Source: Poriferisodalis sp026713105
GTDB lineage: Bacteria; Actinomycetota; Acidimicrobiia; Acidimicrobiales; Poriferisodalaceae
DNA length: 64,000 nt
NCBI GenBank assembly: GCA_965115995.1
Contig: OZ220472.1
Location: 682,001 to 746,000, forward strand
Direction: 5' to 3'
In this document: one piece after another, positions 44,893 to 54,311 of the stretch
How the letters are laid out: each line of letters starts with the position of its first letter
Numbering within the stretch: the stretch's first letter is position 1
The notes under the pieces: model-generated
Told to the model about the DNA's origin: nothing
The model's database searches: none
What the model saw: only the letters and a program-made list of their open reading frames with translations
Program-made: the position numbers and the translations under genes

Positions 44893-46471
44893 CGGCCATC
44901 AGCATGGGCGGATTGTGAATGTGGGTGATCGACGGGTCTCGCCCGACGACGTCGGTGGCCATCTCAAGCGCATCGTTCAGGGTCGACGCCGGCCGGAAGC
45001 CCAGGCGTCCCACAGCGGCCTTGTCGCCGCCGACGATGATTACCCCGCCGAGGTGCTCGAGCGCATGCGCGCACCAGTACCACATGTAGAACGGGTGCAC
45101 GCCGTGGTAGGCGTACGAGGTCCGGTACAGGTGCCGGTACCACTCGTCTTCGGCATAGCGCTTCTCGTACCGCTGCTCGATGACCTCGGGGTCGGTGGTG
45201 TCGGCCAGTACTTCTTCGAAGAAATCGATGTAGCTGGGATGGTGCACGGGGTGGAATTCCCACGGCGTGGGGTGCGTCATGATCACGACGCCGCCGGGGC
45301 GGACGAGCGGCCTCCCCCGGTACAGGTTGAAGAAATACCCGAGCCCCAAGCACGCCACCAGGATCGGGTTCATGATCGAGTTGACGTTGTAGGGGCACAG
45401 GTACGGCAGCCCCATCGTCAGCACGTCGGTCTGGCCCTCCACCCGCACCAGGTGCTGGCGGTAGACATTCTCGAGCGTCTGCCGGTGCACAGCCTCGACC
45501 TCGCCGGCCTGCACCGACGTCAGCCCATACGGCGCCCGGATGCCGTGGAAGATGCGTCGGGCCTGCCGACGGGACATCAGGTCCAGCGCTGTCTTGGTGC
45601 CCATCAGCATCATGCGGTCTCGTGCGGACATCTCCCACTCGCGTCGCTGCAGGAAGCCGTACTGGGAGGGAAACGTGTCGTTGTTGAGCGTCGTCTCGAT
45701 CTGGAACACATTCACGCCGGCCTCTGCCAGCAGGCGTCCTTGGCGCCAGTTGCGGGTGTGCAGCTCGGAGTGCTCAGGGTCCATGAACGACGTCGAGTGC
45801 CGCATCGTGTGCACGTTGTGGTGGTGGCGCAGCGCGGTGTAGGGCGACAGCCCAGTGGCGACGCTCTTGTGGCCGCCGTCCATCGAGACCAAGTTGATGT
45901 TCACATACACCAGCAGGTCAGATTCGACGGCCCGCGTGGAGATCACGACCTCTTCGCCGGCTTCGGTGGTTCCCAAGTGGGTGAGTGCGTCGGGGTCTTC
46001 GGCGTCGAAGTTGTAGAGCTGGCCGTGAGGGGCGAACGCGTCGTACACCCGGTCGCCGACGGCGTGGCGCAGCTCGGCTTCGGTCATGCGGCGGTGCAGC
46101 GCGAGCGCGGCAATGAGCTCGACGTCGTCGACGCCCGCAGACGCTGCTATGTCGAGCACCTGCTCGATGATCCGGCCGCGGATATCAGGGGCGACCATCG
46201 GGGGCAGCGGCAGCGAGATGTCGTCGAAGGCGATGGTCAGCTTCATGCCCGGCTGCATGTAGGCGGCCAGGGGCTCGCGATCGCCCAGCGGGTTCGCCAA
46301 GGCCTCGGCGATGGCGCGTTCGGGATCGCGCACGGGGTCCAGCGGCTCGTTGGGATACACGACCCGGCTGCCGACCGGCAGCTTCTCCAAGCGCAGTCCC
46401 TCGCCGTGGTGGAACAGGATGGGCGGGGTCGTGCGGTCCACGTCGAGGACGAGACCCTTGCGGGCAGTCAC
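44882..46471 (-). CDS. LarA/DUF2088-like protein (lactate-racemase fold)
   Basis: A 529-residue protein whose N-terminal half resembles LarA/DUF2088: the substrate-loop analogue KLTIAFDDISLPLPPM, the helix IIEQVLDIAASAGVDDVELI, and the histidine-rich GLSPYTALRHHHNVHTMRHS. The C-terminal half is longer than in LarA and has HPTPWEFHPVHHPSYIDFFE and a Trp/Tyr-rich segment (YHGVHPFYMWYWCAHALEHL). True LarA uses a nickel-pincer cofactor to epimerise alpha-hydroxy acids. Several usual residues differ, so the reaction is not known; the operon suggests lipid metabolism. Confidence 0.72.
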   Translation of the reverse strand: MTARKGLVLDVDRTTPPILFHHGEGLRLEKLPVGSRVVYPNEPLDPVRDPERAIAEALANPLGDREPLAAYMQPGMKLTIAFDDISLPLPPMVAPDIRGRIIEQVLDIAASAGVDDVELIAALALHRRMTEAELRHAVGDRVYDAFAPHGQLYNFDAEDPDALTHLGTTEAGEEVVISTRAVESDLLVYVNINLVSMDGGHKSVATGLSPYTALRHHHNVHTMRHSTSFMDPEHSELHTRNWRQGRLLAEAGVNVFQIETTLNNDTFPSQYGFLQRREWEMSARDRMMLMGTKTALDLMSRRQARRIFHGIRAPYGLTSVQAGEVEAVHRQTLENVYRQHLVRVEGQTDVLTMGLPYLCPYNVNSIMNPILVACLGLGYFFNLYRGRPLVRPGGVVIMTHPTPWEFHPVHHPSYIDFFEEVLADTTDPEVIEQRYEKRYAEDEWYRHLYRTSYAYHGVHPFYMWYWCAHALEHLGGVIIVGGDKAAVGRLGFRPASTLNDALEMATDVVGRDPSITHIHNPPMLMADVV

Positions 46472-48873
46472 CGCCGCTCCTCTCGGAAGGCTGAGCCGGC
46501 AGGCGATGCCGTGGCGCGAGCCCGTCGTGACCGATGTGTGCGGTCAAGGCGATCGGTATTGGCGCGCACCCGGAACGCCGGTGCGATCGGCAGCAGCGGC
46601 CGTGGACCGCCCGGCGAGCGCTCCCAGTTCTCGCACAGCCAACCCCGCTTGTCGGCGATGGTGACCAGCCGGGTCTCGGGATTGACCGCCACGGGATAGC
46701 CCACGGCCTCCAGCATCGGCATGTCCGATGCTGCATCGGCGTATGCCACCCCTTGGGCCAGGTCAAGCCCTTCGGCGGCCGCCCAGTCGACCATCATCTG
46801 GGCGCGCACCTCGCCCGTGGGGGGGACATCGATCATCTCGCCGGTATAGCGCCCGTCGCGGCTGTCGATGCGCGCCGCGATGATGTGGTCGAACAGCGGC
46901 GCCAGTGGCTGGACCGCCAGCTCCAGCGCGCCGGTGATCAGCACCGTGCGATGGCCCGCAGCCCGATGCTCTCGTACGCGCCGCAGGCCGGCGGGAAATG
47001 CCTTGGTCAAGAACAGATGGCTGAGCATCTCGGCTGCGTCGGCATCGAGCTGACCTACCGACGCCCCCTTGTAGCGCCGGTAGAAGTGGCGCAGGAAATC
47101 GGTGCGGTCGCGGCGATCTCGCCGCCACAGCCCAGGTGTCTCTGCCAGGGTGCGCAGGGCGAATCGCACGCGCTGGGGCGTATCGAGCCTGCGGGTGGCG
47201 AGCCACGCGTACGTCTCCACCACGTTGCTGGCGATCAGGGTGTTCTCGAGGTCGAATGCGGCGAAATGGCGGTTCGGGTCGAGCACCGCGGTCCGCAGGC
47301 GCTGGTTGCGGCTCGGCCCGATGCGGGGCTGAGGTGTGGTTTTGACCCGTGCTTGGGCGATGACGGTCGGCAGGTGCACGTCGGCGATATAGGTGGGCCA
47401 GTCGATGACGCGGGGGTCGAAGCCGAACCTGTCGCGGTCGGCTTGAGGCAGCGATTCCCACAACTCAGTGGTGCGGTCGATTTCGTACAGCGCTTCGCAC
47501 TTGCCGTAGGCGCCGTACAGCAGCACGTAGTCACGGATCTGCTCGAGCCCGGCTCGCCGCTGCGCAAGCCGGATGGTGAAGTCGTTGCGGCCGCGCATGG
47601 GCAGGCGATGCACCACCTTCTCGGCCGTGTTGAACAGCGACATGGCCCGGTCGAGCTGTTCTTCGAGCCCGCTCGCGCCCGCGTAGCGCCACTGGGTGCT
47701 GGCGGTGGGATGACCCTTGGAGTCATAGACCGGGTGATCGGCGAACCACTGCATGGTGGTCTCGGTCAGCACTTTGAAGCGCAGCGGGTTCACCGCGCCC
47801 GAGGCCACCTGGAAGATCTCGGGTTCGGGTGCCGGCCCCCGTGCCGCGACGGCGATGATCGCCGCGGCCACCATGTCGACGGGAATGACGTCGATGATGC
47901 CTTCGGGATAGCCCGGGAAGGTGTCGAGCTCGCCCTTCGCGAACGACACGAACAGCGGTTCGGCCATGCGGAAGCCGCGGATCCAGCCTGGCGAGGGCTC
48001 GGAGAAGGCAGATTCGATGATGGACGGCCGGACGATGGAGATGGGCACGTCGCCCTGCAACTCCACCAGTGCCTGCTCGCCGAGCGCTTTTGAGTAGGTG
48101 TAGACGTCCGGCCATCCCAGCGAGGTTGCGCGGCTGCGGCCCGCGGTGACCATCTCGGCGTCCACCCATTCCCGGCGCAACTGCTCGGTCTTGGCGGCGA
48201 GCAGCGGCAAGCCGGCGGGGCCGAGTTCGTCGCGGGCATCACGATGGAAGCGGCGAAGGCGAGCCGGTGTGCGACTGGTGGCGTCGAGGTCGGCCCGAGT
48301 GCGCCGCGCTGCTGACACCTCCGCCCGCCAGTCCACATCCATCGAGAACGGTGTGTCTGCCAAGAAGACTTCCGACGCCGAGCCACGCCGGTTCCCGGCG
48401 ACATAGCACGTCGACACGGCGATGACGTGCGGTGCGGTGCCTTGGCGCCCGCATGCCTCGAGCAGTCGGTTCGGGCCCAGGAGGTTGATCTCGATCGATG
48501 CGTCGAGCGGGCTGTCGAAGCTGACGGTTGCGGCCGAGTGGATGATGACATCGCAGCTGCAGAACAGCTCGAGGTCTTCGGGCGACAGCCCCAGCCCGTC
48601 GACGCTTACGTCGCCGGACACGACCGTGATGCGGCGACTGCAGATGGCGTCGAAATCGGCGTCCCAGGCGGTGCGAAGCCGTTCGAACGCCTCGTTGCGC
48701 AGGATCTCGCGTTCGACGCGCCGGTTCACATCCCTGCGGCGACCCGGACGCACCAGCAGTACCAAGTCGCAGTCAGGCACCGAGCGCAGCAGCCGCTCGA
48801 CGAGCGCCGTACCCAGAAAACCGGTCGCACCGGTGATGGCAATGCGCTTTGCAGCCAACGCGTCGGCGATCAC
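46468..48873 (-). CDS. Fusion of fatty-acyl-CoA reductase-like SDR and HAD-IB hydrolase
   Basis: An 801-residue two-domain protein. Residues ~1-490 are an extended SDR of the acyl-CoA-reductase/Male-sterility type: AITGATGFLGTALVERLL (NADPH site), VDGLGLSPEDLELFCSCDVI, catalytic YxxxK in VYTYSKALGEQALV, and RPSIIESAFSEPSPGWIRGF. Residues ~540-770 are a HAD-IB phosphatase-like domain, with motif I FAAFDLENTLI, motif II VLITGALELAV and motif III AYADAASDMPMLEAVG. Motif I reads DxE instead of DxD. The last ~20 residues are coded by a dispersed-repeat sequence. Start codon overlaps as ATGA with the next gene, so all three genes form one operon. Predicted to make a fatty alcohol or related lipid. 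Confidence 0.85.
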   Translation of the reverse strand: MIADALAAKRIAITGATGFLGTALVERLLRSVPDCDLVLLVRPGRRRDVNRRVEREILRNEAFERLRTAWDADFDAICSRRITVVSGDVSVDGLGLSPEDLELFCSCDVIIHSAATVSFDSPLDASIEINLLGPNRLLEACGRQGTAPHVIAVSTCYVAGNRRGSASEVFLADTPFSMDVDWRAEVSAARRTRADLDATSRTPARLRRFHRDARDELGPAGLPLLAAKTEQLRREWVDAEMVTAGRSRATSLGWPDVYTYSKALGEQALVELQGDVPISIVRPSIIESAFSEPSPGWIRGFRMAEPLFVSFAKGELDTFPGYPEGIIDVIPVDMVAAAIIAVAARGPAPEPEIFQVASGAVNPLRFKVLTETTMQWFADHPVYDSKGHPTASTQWRYAGASGLEEQLDRAMSLFNTAEKVVHRLPMRGRNDFTIRLAQRRAGLEQIRDYVLLYGAYGKCEALYEIDRTTELWESLPQADRDRFGFDPRVIDWPTYIADVHLPTVIAQARVKTTPQPRIGPSRNQRLRTAVLDPNRHFAAFDLENTLIASNVVETYAWLATRRLDTPQRVRFALRTLAETPGLWRRDRRDRTDFLRHFYRRYKGASVGQLDADAAEMLSHLFLTKAFPAGLRRVREHRAAGHRTVLITGALELAVQPLAPLFDHIIAARIDSRDGRYTGEMIDVPPTGEVRAQMMVDWAAAEGLDLAQGVAYADAASDMPMLEAVGYPVAVNPETRLVTIADKRGWLCENWERSPGGPRPLLPIAPAFRVRANTDRLDRTHRSRRARATASPAGSAFREERR

Positions 48874-49011
48874 GACGTGTTGTTTAGCCCCATCGCGGCC
48901 CAGATACGCGCACGCCGGCTCGATCCGCTCATGGCGCAGCCTCGTGAGAGCAACGAATGGGCAGAGCGTCTTGCTGTCGAACCGCGTGTTTCCCGCTCAT
49001 GTTTCCCATTC

Positions 49012-49110
49012 TCATGCGATTGGGCTCACGGGCCACTCGGGCCACGGCTTCGCCCTGTGCTTCCCGCTCAAGCTCGCTTCGCTCACGGGCCGCTCCGGCC
49101 CAGGGCTCAG
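49012..49110. repeat. Dispersed repeat, family B, copy 2
   Basis: Reverse complement carries GGCTGAGCC, CGGCCCGTGAGCGAAGCG, GAGCGGGAAGCACAG, GGCGAAGCCGTGGCCCGAG and GGCCCGTGAGCC, i.e. two partial units of the element found at 25127-25198. It is intergenic, between the reductase/HAD gene start and the end of the Cys-rich lipoprotein, whose last codons it touches. Intergenic 48874-49106 holds nothing else recognisable. Confidence 0.6.
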
Positions 49111-50150
49111 CCTCCGGAGAGCTCTGCGAACAGTCGGGCGCAGGCGCGGACCGCCCGCCAGCCGCATGACAGGGCGTAGCGCTCGTAGTCGCTTCCGGGC
49201 GGTCCGAAGGTGGCCAAGTCGCGGCATGCCGTCGCATCGGCGGCGCCGCAGCGCTCCCACAGCTGATCCAGGTACTCGTCGTCGCCGGGCGGCGGGTCGT
49301 GCGGCGATCGCCCTGCTAGCGCAGGCGGAACGCCGTCGTCGCCTACGAGCAGCGCACAGTCGCGGGTGGTGCGACCGCCGCAGGTCCAGCCGAAGCTGGC
49401 ATATGCCGATCCCCCCGGTGCGGACAGCACGAGCTGCGCACACGCGCGGCTGCTTCCCTCCCCGCACGCCGCCCACCAGCCGTCCAGTTCGGGGATGTTC
49501 CCCGGGGGCGGCGAGGTGGGTTCGAATTCGACGCCCAGCAAGCCTGCGTCGGCGCCGGGTTCGCCGAGCAGCACATTGCAGTGCAGGTTCTCGCGGCCTC
49601 CGCAGCTGAAGGCGAAGGCCTCGTAGTCGCTGCCCGCCGACGACTCGTACAGCAAGGCGTTGCAGGCAGCGGCCGAGCCCTGCCCGCACGCCACCCATAA
49701 GTTGTCGAGCGCCTCGTCGATTCCGGGCGGAGCGTCGCTGGGATCGAAGAGAGCGGGGGCACGCACGAGCGCAGCGGGCAACGCCGCGTCGCGCTCCTGT
49801 GCAGGGGTGCGCACTCCGGTGTCTGGCGCCGCCGCGGGGCCTGAGGCGCCGCCGTCGAGCGCGCAGATGTCCCTGGCGATGTCTGCGAGCGGCTCGTCCG
49901 CCGGATCGAGCGGCAGCGAAGGTTCTGCCCCATCGATCAGGCCGAGGGCGGCGGCCAGACGATCGCGTTCGCACGCCGTGAGGTCGGACTTTGACGCAGT
50001 GCCGCCGTCGGCGCCCGAGATATCCGGTCCGCTGCATCCCAGCAACAGAGTCGCAGCAGCAAGCGTCAAGAGAACCCGGCGAGATGCTGCCAAGCCGACC
50101 CGACCTCGCAGGCTGTGGTTGGTCTTGCTGGCATTGCGACGGGACGGCAT
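49107..50150 (-). CDS. Lipoprotein with three Cys-rich tandem modules
   Basis: Start ATG 50148-50150 (MPSRRNASKTNHSLRGRVGL) gives about 347 residues; ATG 50184-50186 is possible. The signal sequence RVLLTLAAATLLLGC ends in a lipobox. The mature part first has an acidic helical segment, then three related modules of ~65 residues: NLWVACGQGSAAACNALLYE, WWAACGEGSSRACAQLVLSA and QLWERCGAADATACRDLATF, each followed by a GSxYExF or similar string and a second Cys in SCGGR or SCGWR. The paired cysteines suggest disulfide-bonded repeats outside the cell. Its 5' region is one arm of the divergent promoter/leader module that also drives the protease. Family unknown. Confidence 0.75.
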   Translation of the reverse strand: MPSRRNASKTNHSLRGRVGLAASRRVLLTLAAATLLLGCSGPDISGADGGTASKSDLTACERDRLAAALGLIDGAEPSLPLDPADEPLADIARDICALDGGASGPAAAPDTGVRTPAQERDAALPAALVRAPALFDPSDAPPGIDEALDNLWVACGQGSAAACNALLYESSAGSDYEAFAFSCGGRENLHCNVLLGEPGADAGLLGVEFEPTSPPPGNIPELDGWWAACGEGSSRACAQLVLSAPGGSAYASFGWTCGGRTTRDCALLVGDDGVPPALAGRSPHDPPPGDDEYLDQLWERCGAADATACRDLATFGPPGSDYERYALSCGWRAVRACARLFAELSGG

Positions 50151-50470
50151 CGAATGAAGTCTGCTGCTTGGCACGGCATGTGCCATCAATTGGCCACCCG
50201 ATGGATGCGCTGGGCTGCTATGGCGGACCTGGCACATGCGGCCTTGGTGCCTCCCGTTTTTCCACTTATCTAACGGCGTGTGTTTTCTAACGCGGTGTGC
50301 GACTTTCGTGTTCTGAGGGAGGCGTACCGTCGGCAACAAGAAGGCTCGAGTGAATCTCACGAACTTGAGCCAGGACCCGAAAGGAACGAATCATGCAACC
50401 CGACCACCACCACCTCGTCTCCAGACCGACGCGAGGCGATCCTCCAAGACATCGGAAATCCTGATTCCTT
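50114..50470. repeat. Promoter/leader module, copy R1
   Basis: This segment matches 55677-56010 (R2) closely over ~330 bases and 54118-54250 (R3) over its left part. It carries the divergent starts of the Cys-rich lipoprotein (minus) and of the secreted protease (plus), including the shared blocks CCCGTTTTTCCACTT, GTGTGTTTTCTAACGCGG, GGCAACAAGAAGGCTCGAG and AACGAATCATGCAACC. The right-hand ATG at 50393 begins a leader MQPDHHHLVSRPTRGDPPR. The AT-richer central part is the probable two-way promoter. Confidence 0.8.
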
Positions 50471-50476
50471 GCGGCT

Positions 50477-51832
50477 GTGCTGATCGTTATTGCTGTGGGC
50501 GCGTTGCTGCCGACCGGCGCATCAGCCGAATCTACGACCGAGCCTGTGGCATCGGCTCATCCTGTGATCGCCTCGTACGCAAGCGATCACGGCGTCGGTC
50601 TTGCCGAGGCACAGCGCCGCCTCGCACGCATACCTGAGATGCAGGACATCCTCGCTGCGCTGCGAGCCGCCGAATCAGAGCGTCTCGCCGGGTGGGGGAT
50701 CGATCACGATGGACCGATGACCGCTTGGGTGTGGCTCGTTGGCATCAACCCGCCCAGCAGTGCTGCCACAGCCATAGCGGCCTCTCACACCGATGTCGAG
50801 ATCCGTACCGGCGCCAAAGTCACGTTTGCATCGCTCGCGGCTGCTCAGGATGCCTTCGGTGTTGGTGAAGGAATCGGTGCTGTGGGAAATACCGGCGCAG
50901 CGGACGCCACTCAGATTGACCTCAGTGACATGCTCACCCACACAGCAGTCGACCTGCGAGCCAACGCGCTCGAGATCGGCATCGATCTCGGCGCGGCACC
51001 GGCGGCGCCATCGGGTGCCCTTGACCCTGGGCAAGGACAATCGCCGACCGGCCCGTTGGGCACAACCGGTGACGTCAGCAACAGCAGCAGCGGCACTCTG
51101 GATCTCATCACACAACTGCTCGCGCCCCATCTCAGTGTCCCGTACAACGTCATCGAAGCAGAACCAGTCGGAGACGACACCGCATTCGAAGGAGGCCACC
51201 GAATGAAGAACGGATCGGCGGTCTGCACGTCCGGCTTCACCGTCTACCACCGCAGTACCGGCCGATACGGCCTCCTCACCGCCGGGCACTGCGACAGGTC
51301 TACTTGGACGACACAGGGAACGACTCTTGCATTCCATAGCCGGCAATACAACAGGTTCTTGGATGCTGCGGTGTATTTGATTCCGTCAGGCCAGTCACAC
51401 CAAGTGACTAATCAGATCATCTGTACGAACAATTACGGAACGCAAGACACATGCGGAATACGAAGCACTGGACCGGGACGCTTAAGCATGATAGACGTGC
51501 CTGTGTGTCATTCCGGTACCAATAGTGGTGTCTCTTGTGGAACCGTCGATAACGTTAGCTTCCGCCCTAGTCCTAGCAATGGATGTGACGGCCACGGAGG
51601 GTCGTGCGCCGCTGTGTTTGTTCGCGCCACCGGACCGGGGATGCAAGGATGCAAAGGCGATAGTGGCGGACCAGTCTACAGCTGGAGTGCAGCCTACGGA
51701 ATTCATAAGGGCAGCAACTCGGGCAACAATTGTAATCGGCTCGGTGTGTCAATCCATTTCAGTGCGATCCAACGGGTCAAGTCGACCCTCGGGGTCGACG
51801 TCGTTACCTATGGCCCCATCAATGTGCCCTAG
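50477..51832 (+). CDS. Secreted chymotrypsin-fold serine protease with propeptide (leader broken by TGA)
   Basis: As read from GTG 50477 the product has 451 residues. Residues ~1-20 are a signal-peptide core; ~25-170 form a propeptide-like domain (ESERLAGWGIDHDG, SHTDVEIRTGAKVTF); the protease domain starts near 240, with catalytic His271 in LLTAGHCDRS, Asp296 in NRFLDAAVYLI and Ser396 in GCKGDSGGPVYSW, plus many cysteines. This is the streptogrisin/alpha-lytic class of secreted proteases. The expected start ATG 50393 lies upstream in the same frame, but codon 24 is TGA (50462-50464) where the paralogous leader has CGA. Translation must therefore begin internally, or the gene is crippled. Base composition is lower in GC in the 3' half. 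Confidence 0.82.
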   Translation: MLIVIAVGALLPTGASAESTTEPVASAHPVIASYASDHGVGLAEAQRRLARIPEMQDILAALRAAESERLAGWGIDHDGPMTAWVWLVGINPPSSAATAIAASHTDVEIRTGAKVTFASLAAAQDAFGVGEGIGAVGNTGAADATQIDLSDMLTHTAVDLRANALEIGIDLGAAPAAPSGALDPGQGQSPTGPLGTTGDVSNSSSGTLDLITQLLAPHLSVPYNVIEAEPVGDDTAFEGGHRMKNGSAVCTSGFTVYHRSTGRYGLLTAGHCDRSTWTTQGTTLAFHSRQYNRFLDAAVYLIPSGQSHQVTNQIICTNNYGTQDTCGIRSTGPGRLSMIDVPVCHSGTNSGVSCGTVDNVSFRPSPSNGCDGHGGSCAAVFVRATGPGMQGCKGDSGGPVYSWSAAYGIHKGSNSGNNCNRLGVSIHFSAIQRVKSTLGVDVVTYGPINVP

Positions 51833-51863
51833 GAGACCGTTGACAAATTGAGTAGATGGTAAT

Positions 51864-53099
51864 GTGATTGTGCCGTTACGAATCTCTCGTACCATTTTCT
51901 GTCTTGTCCTCAGTTCGGTACTCGCTTTAGAAGGGTGTGCTCCGCTTTCACAGAGCGAGGGCCCGTTGCAAGGCGAAGTTCACTCGGTTGCCGATGACCT
52001 ACTCCGTGGCGATGTACTTGAGGATCAAGCCCTCGTATCTATGTTCACAAGCACAACAACACTCGGAATGACTAATGTAATCTTCGCTCCTCACCCCGAT
52101 GATATATTGCCTCTGCCATGGGCCGACTTCCATGAAATGTATGAACTCACCAGCTTCGACAGCCATGAGATGCTGATTGAGGGCAGGCTTGAGATTGAAG
52201 GCAGATGCGCATATGTCGCTTCTGGACTGCCCTACTCGTCTATTGTAGAAGAATCGAGCCGCTTAGTCCTCGCCTTGCCTCGCGGAAGATTCCAGTACGA
52301 TGAGTCGAATGGCGAACTTTGGATGCACTATGGAGACCGGCAAATCGAAGGGCCGATCGTTGTCGGTGAACGCATCAATTTCGGGAGTGCTTACGGAAGC
52401 CTGCGCAGCGAGACTTGTGGCAATGAGATCATTGTTTGGACGCACTCTATCTGGGGTTGCAGGCGTCATTTCTCGGCACAGTATCCTTTGTGTGAGATCG
52501 AAGAATATGCTCGACGTCATGGCATTCAGCGTGACGAGACCCGACGTCGCTTTGAACTCTTTCCTGTCCTGCAGGCTGCGCTTGAGGAATTGAGCGCAAT
52601 CGAATCGGATCGGGCGGCCGGGTGGGGTTTCGATAACGGGTCGGAATTCGCTGCGTGGTTTTCACTGACGGGTCTTGAATCACCGAGCGATTCTGCTCTG
52701 GCTCTCGCCAATACGCATGATGATCTTGAGATCCGAACCGGGGCCGAGACAAGCTATAACCAGTTGCTTGAGGCCCACGCGGCGTTCGCCGACGGGCAGG
52801 ACTTCTACTTGCCAGTCGACGCCGCGCTGGAAAACATCGCACGCTTCGAACTGGCCGATGCAGTCACCCGCAGTTGGATCGATCCCTCCGAAGGTCATCT
52901 CGGCATCGGTGTCGACACGGACTGGGTGCCGCGCCAAGTGGCCTCGGCGCTATTGGCCAGCGAATACGGCAGCTACCCTGACGCTGCCTCTGTTCCGAGC
53001 CATATCCCAAGCGAAGAACTGCTCGCAGCCATCGAGCGCATCATCGAGCAACGCCTCGACGTCCCCCTGCTTGTGCAGCGCGCCTTGATGCGTCGTTGA
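51864..53099 (+). CDS. Lipoprotein with protease-propeptide-like domain, copy 1
   Basis: A 411-residue lipoprotein starting 31 bases after the protease stop. The signal RTIFCLVLSSVLALEGC ends in a lipobox. Residues ~55-190 form a beta-rich domain (NVIFAPHPDDILPLPWADF, EIEGRCAYV, SSRLVLALPRGRFQYDE, GERINFGSAYG) and residues ~200-400 are homologous to the propeptide of the neighbouring protease: ESDRAAGWGFDNGS matches ESERLAGWGIDHDG, and HDDLEIRTGAETSY matches HTDVEIRTGAKVTF. It may chaperone, inhibit or tether the protease at the membrane (inference). A close paralogue lies at 57105-58346. GC content is clearly lower than that of the flanks. Confidence 0.8.
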   Translation: MIVPLRISRTIFCLVLSSVLALEGCAPLSQSEGPLQGEVHSVADDLLRGDVLEDQALVSMFTSTTTLGMTNVIFAPHPDDILPLPWADFHEMYELTSFDSHEMLIEGRLEIEGRCAYVASGLPYSSIVEESSRLVLALPRGRFQYDESNGELWMHYGDRQIEGPIVVGERINFGSAYGSLRSETCGNEIIVWTHSIWGCRRHFSAQYPLCEIEEYARRHGIQRDETRRRFELFPVLQAALEELSAIESDRAAGWGFDNGSEFAAWFSLTGLESPSDSALALANTHDDLEIRTGAETSYNQLLEAHAAFADGQDFYLPVDAALENIARFELADAVTRSWIDPSEGHLGIGVDTDWVPRQVASALLASEYGSYPDAASVPSHIPSEELLAAIERIIEQRLDVPLLVQRALMRR

Positions 53100-53205
53100 T
53101 CAGGTGTTCGGCGCGAGTCACTGCCACCCGCTGAGGGTCCCGATTCTCTGCACGCGACAGACAGCAAAGCTGCGGTGACGCAACCGGCGAGCACCCGCCG
53201 CGAGG

Positions 53206-54117
53206 TCACGCCAGTTTTGTGGCGATGGACCCCACTGATCGGAGGGCTGTGCCGTCGGCGCCTTGGGTCACGAATCGGCGAGTGGGTCCGTCGAGCGCTT
53301 CGGTGATGAGATCGTCGAGCAGCTCGATGAGGCTGTCTCCCTCGTGGGACCAGAAGTACCAGCTCAGCGAGCCGGGGATCGGGTTGATCTCGTTCACCCA
53401 CAGCCCGGCGGGGTCGTCGCCGCCGTTCCACAGGAAGTCGATGCGCATGACCGACCGGGCCATCACGAGGCGGCTCACCTCGACCGCAGCAGCGCGCAGC
53501 GCCGACTCGATCGCGGGGGGCAGCGAGGCGGGCAGCTCTCGTGGCGCTGTGGCCATCCCGCCCCCGCCGGTGAGGTACTTCTCGGCGTAGGTGTAGATCG
53601 TGCCCTCGCTGCGCAGCGGCCGCTCCACCGCGCTCAGCCGAAGCTCCGGCCAGGTGCGCACCGAGATGTTCAGATCGATGATGTCGCTGAGGTACCGCTG
53701 CACGACAGCGCCGTCGCGCAGCAGCGGTGACGACCGTGCCAATGCCCGCGCCGTCGCGAGGTCAGCAACGATCTCGATGCCGATCGATGAGCCGCCGAAA
53801 CGCGGTTTCACGATGAGCGGTCCCTGCGACAGCTCCGCCGCGGCGGCGTCGCTCGGCAGGTCTTCGGCGGCACCGCTGAACGCCAGCTTGTCCATGCAGA
53901 TTGCTGCGCTGAGCTGTCCCGGACCGGTGTAGGCCAATCCCGCCAGATCCAGCAAAGCCGGCAGGCCGCCGTCCTCGCCGGGACCGCCGTGACAGCAGTT
54001 GACCACGACATCGACCGGCAGCGGACGCCGCCGCCGGTCTGCTCGCACGAATCCGCCGCCCGGGCGGGCGGCCAACTCGACCTCAGACGCCGAGCGCGGC
54101 AGACCCTCTGCAAAGGC
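53206..54117 (-). pseudogene. Ddl-like ATP-grasp ligase, copy A, body (5' part displaced, 14-codon deletion)
   Basis: Nearly identical to residues ~65-379 of the intact copy at 58407-59531, including NCCHGGPGEDGGLPALLDLA, KPRFGGSSIGIEIVADLATA and NEINPIPGSLSWYFW. Two lesions are visible: 14 codons are missing in frame after KLAFSGA, next to a short direct repeat (CTTCGG/CCTCGG), and similarity ends at 54117, where a 1.2-kb insert begins. The frame runs on through the insert to ATG 54183, giving an artificial N-terminus. The missing first ~39 codons are at 55331-55447. Probably inactive. Confidence 0.85.
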
Positions 54118-54250
54118 TGTTTGTGGTCTGGCTGGCATTGCGGCAGGACGGCATCGAATGAAGTCTGCTGTTGCGCGCAGCATGTGTCATCACCCGGTTA
54201 CCCGCGGCATCGCCGAGCCGCGATCGCGGACTCGGCACCTCCATGAGGGC
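54118..54250. repeat. Diverged fragment of the promoter/leader module (R3) at the insert edge
   Basis: Right at the break in the ligase gene the sequence switches to GGCTGGCATTGCGGCAGGA, CGGCATCGAATGAAGTCTGC and a CATGTGTCATCAC block, matching 50114-50200 (R1) and, less closely, 55660-55740 (R2). Similarity decays toward 54250. It marks the left edge of the insert that carries the MNT-HEPN gene and indicates recombination between promoter modules. Confidence 0.7.
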
Positions 54251-54311
54251 GCTGAGCGCGCACCGCGGCCCGACATTCGGCGTGCTGGACGCGTCCTTCT
54301 AGTCTGTTGAG

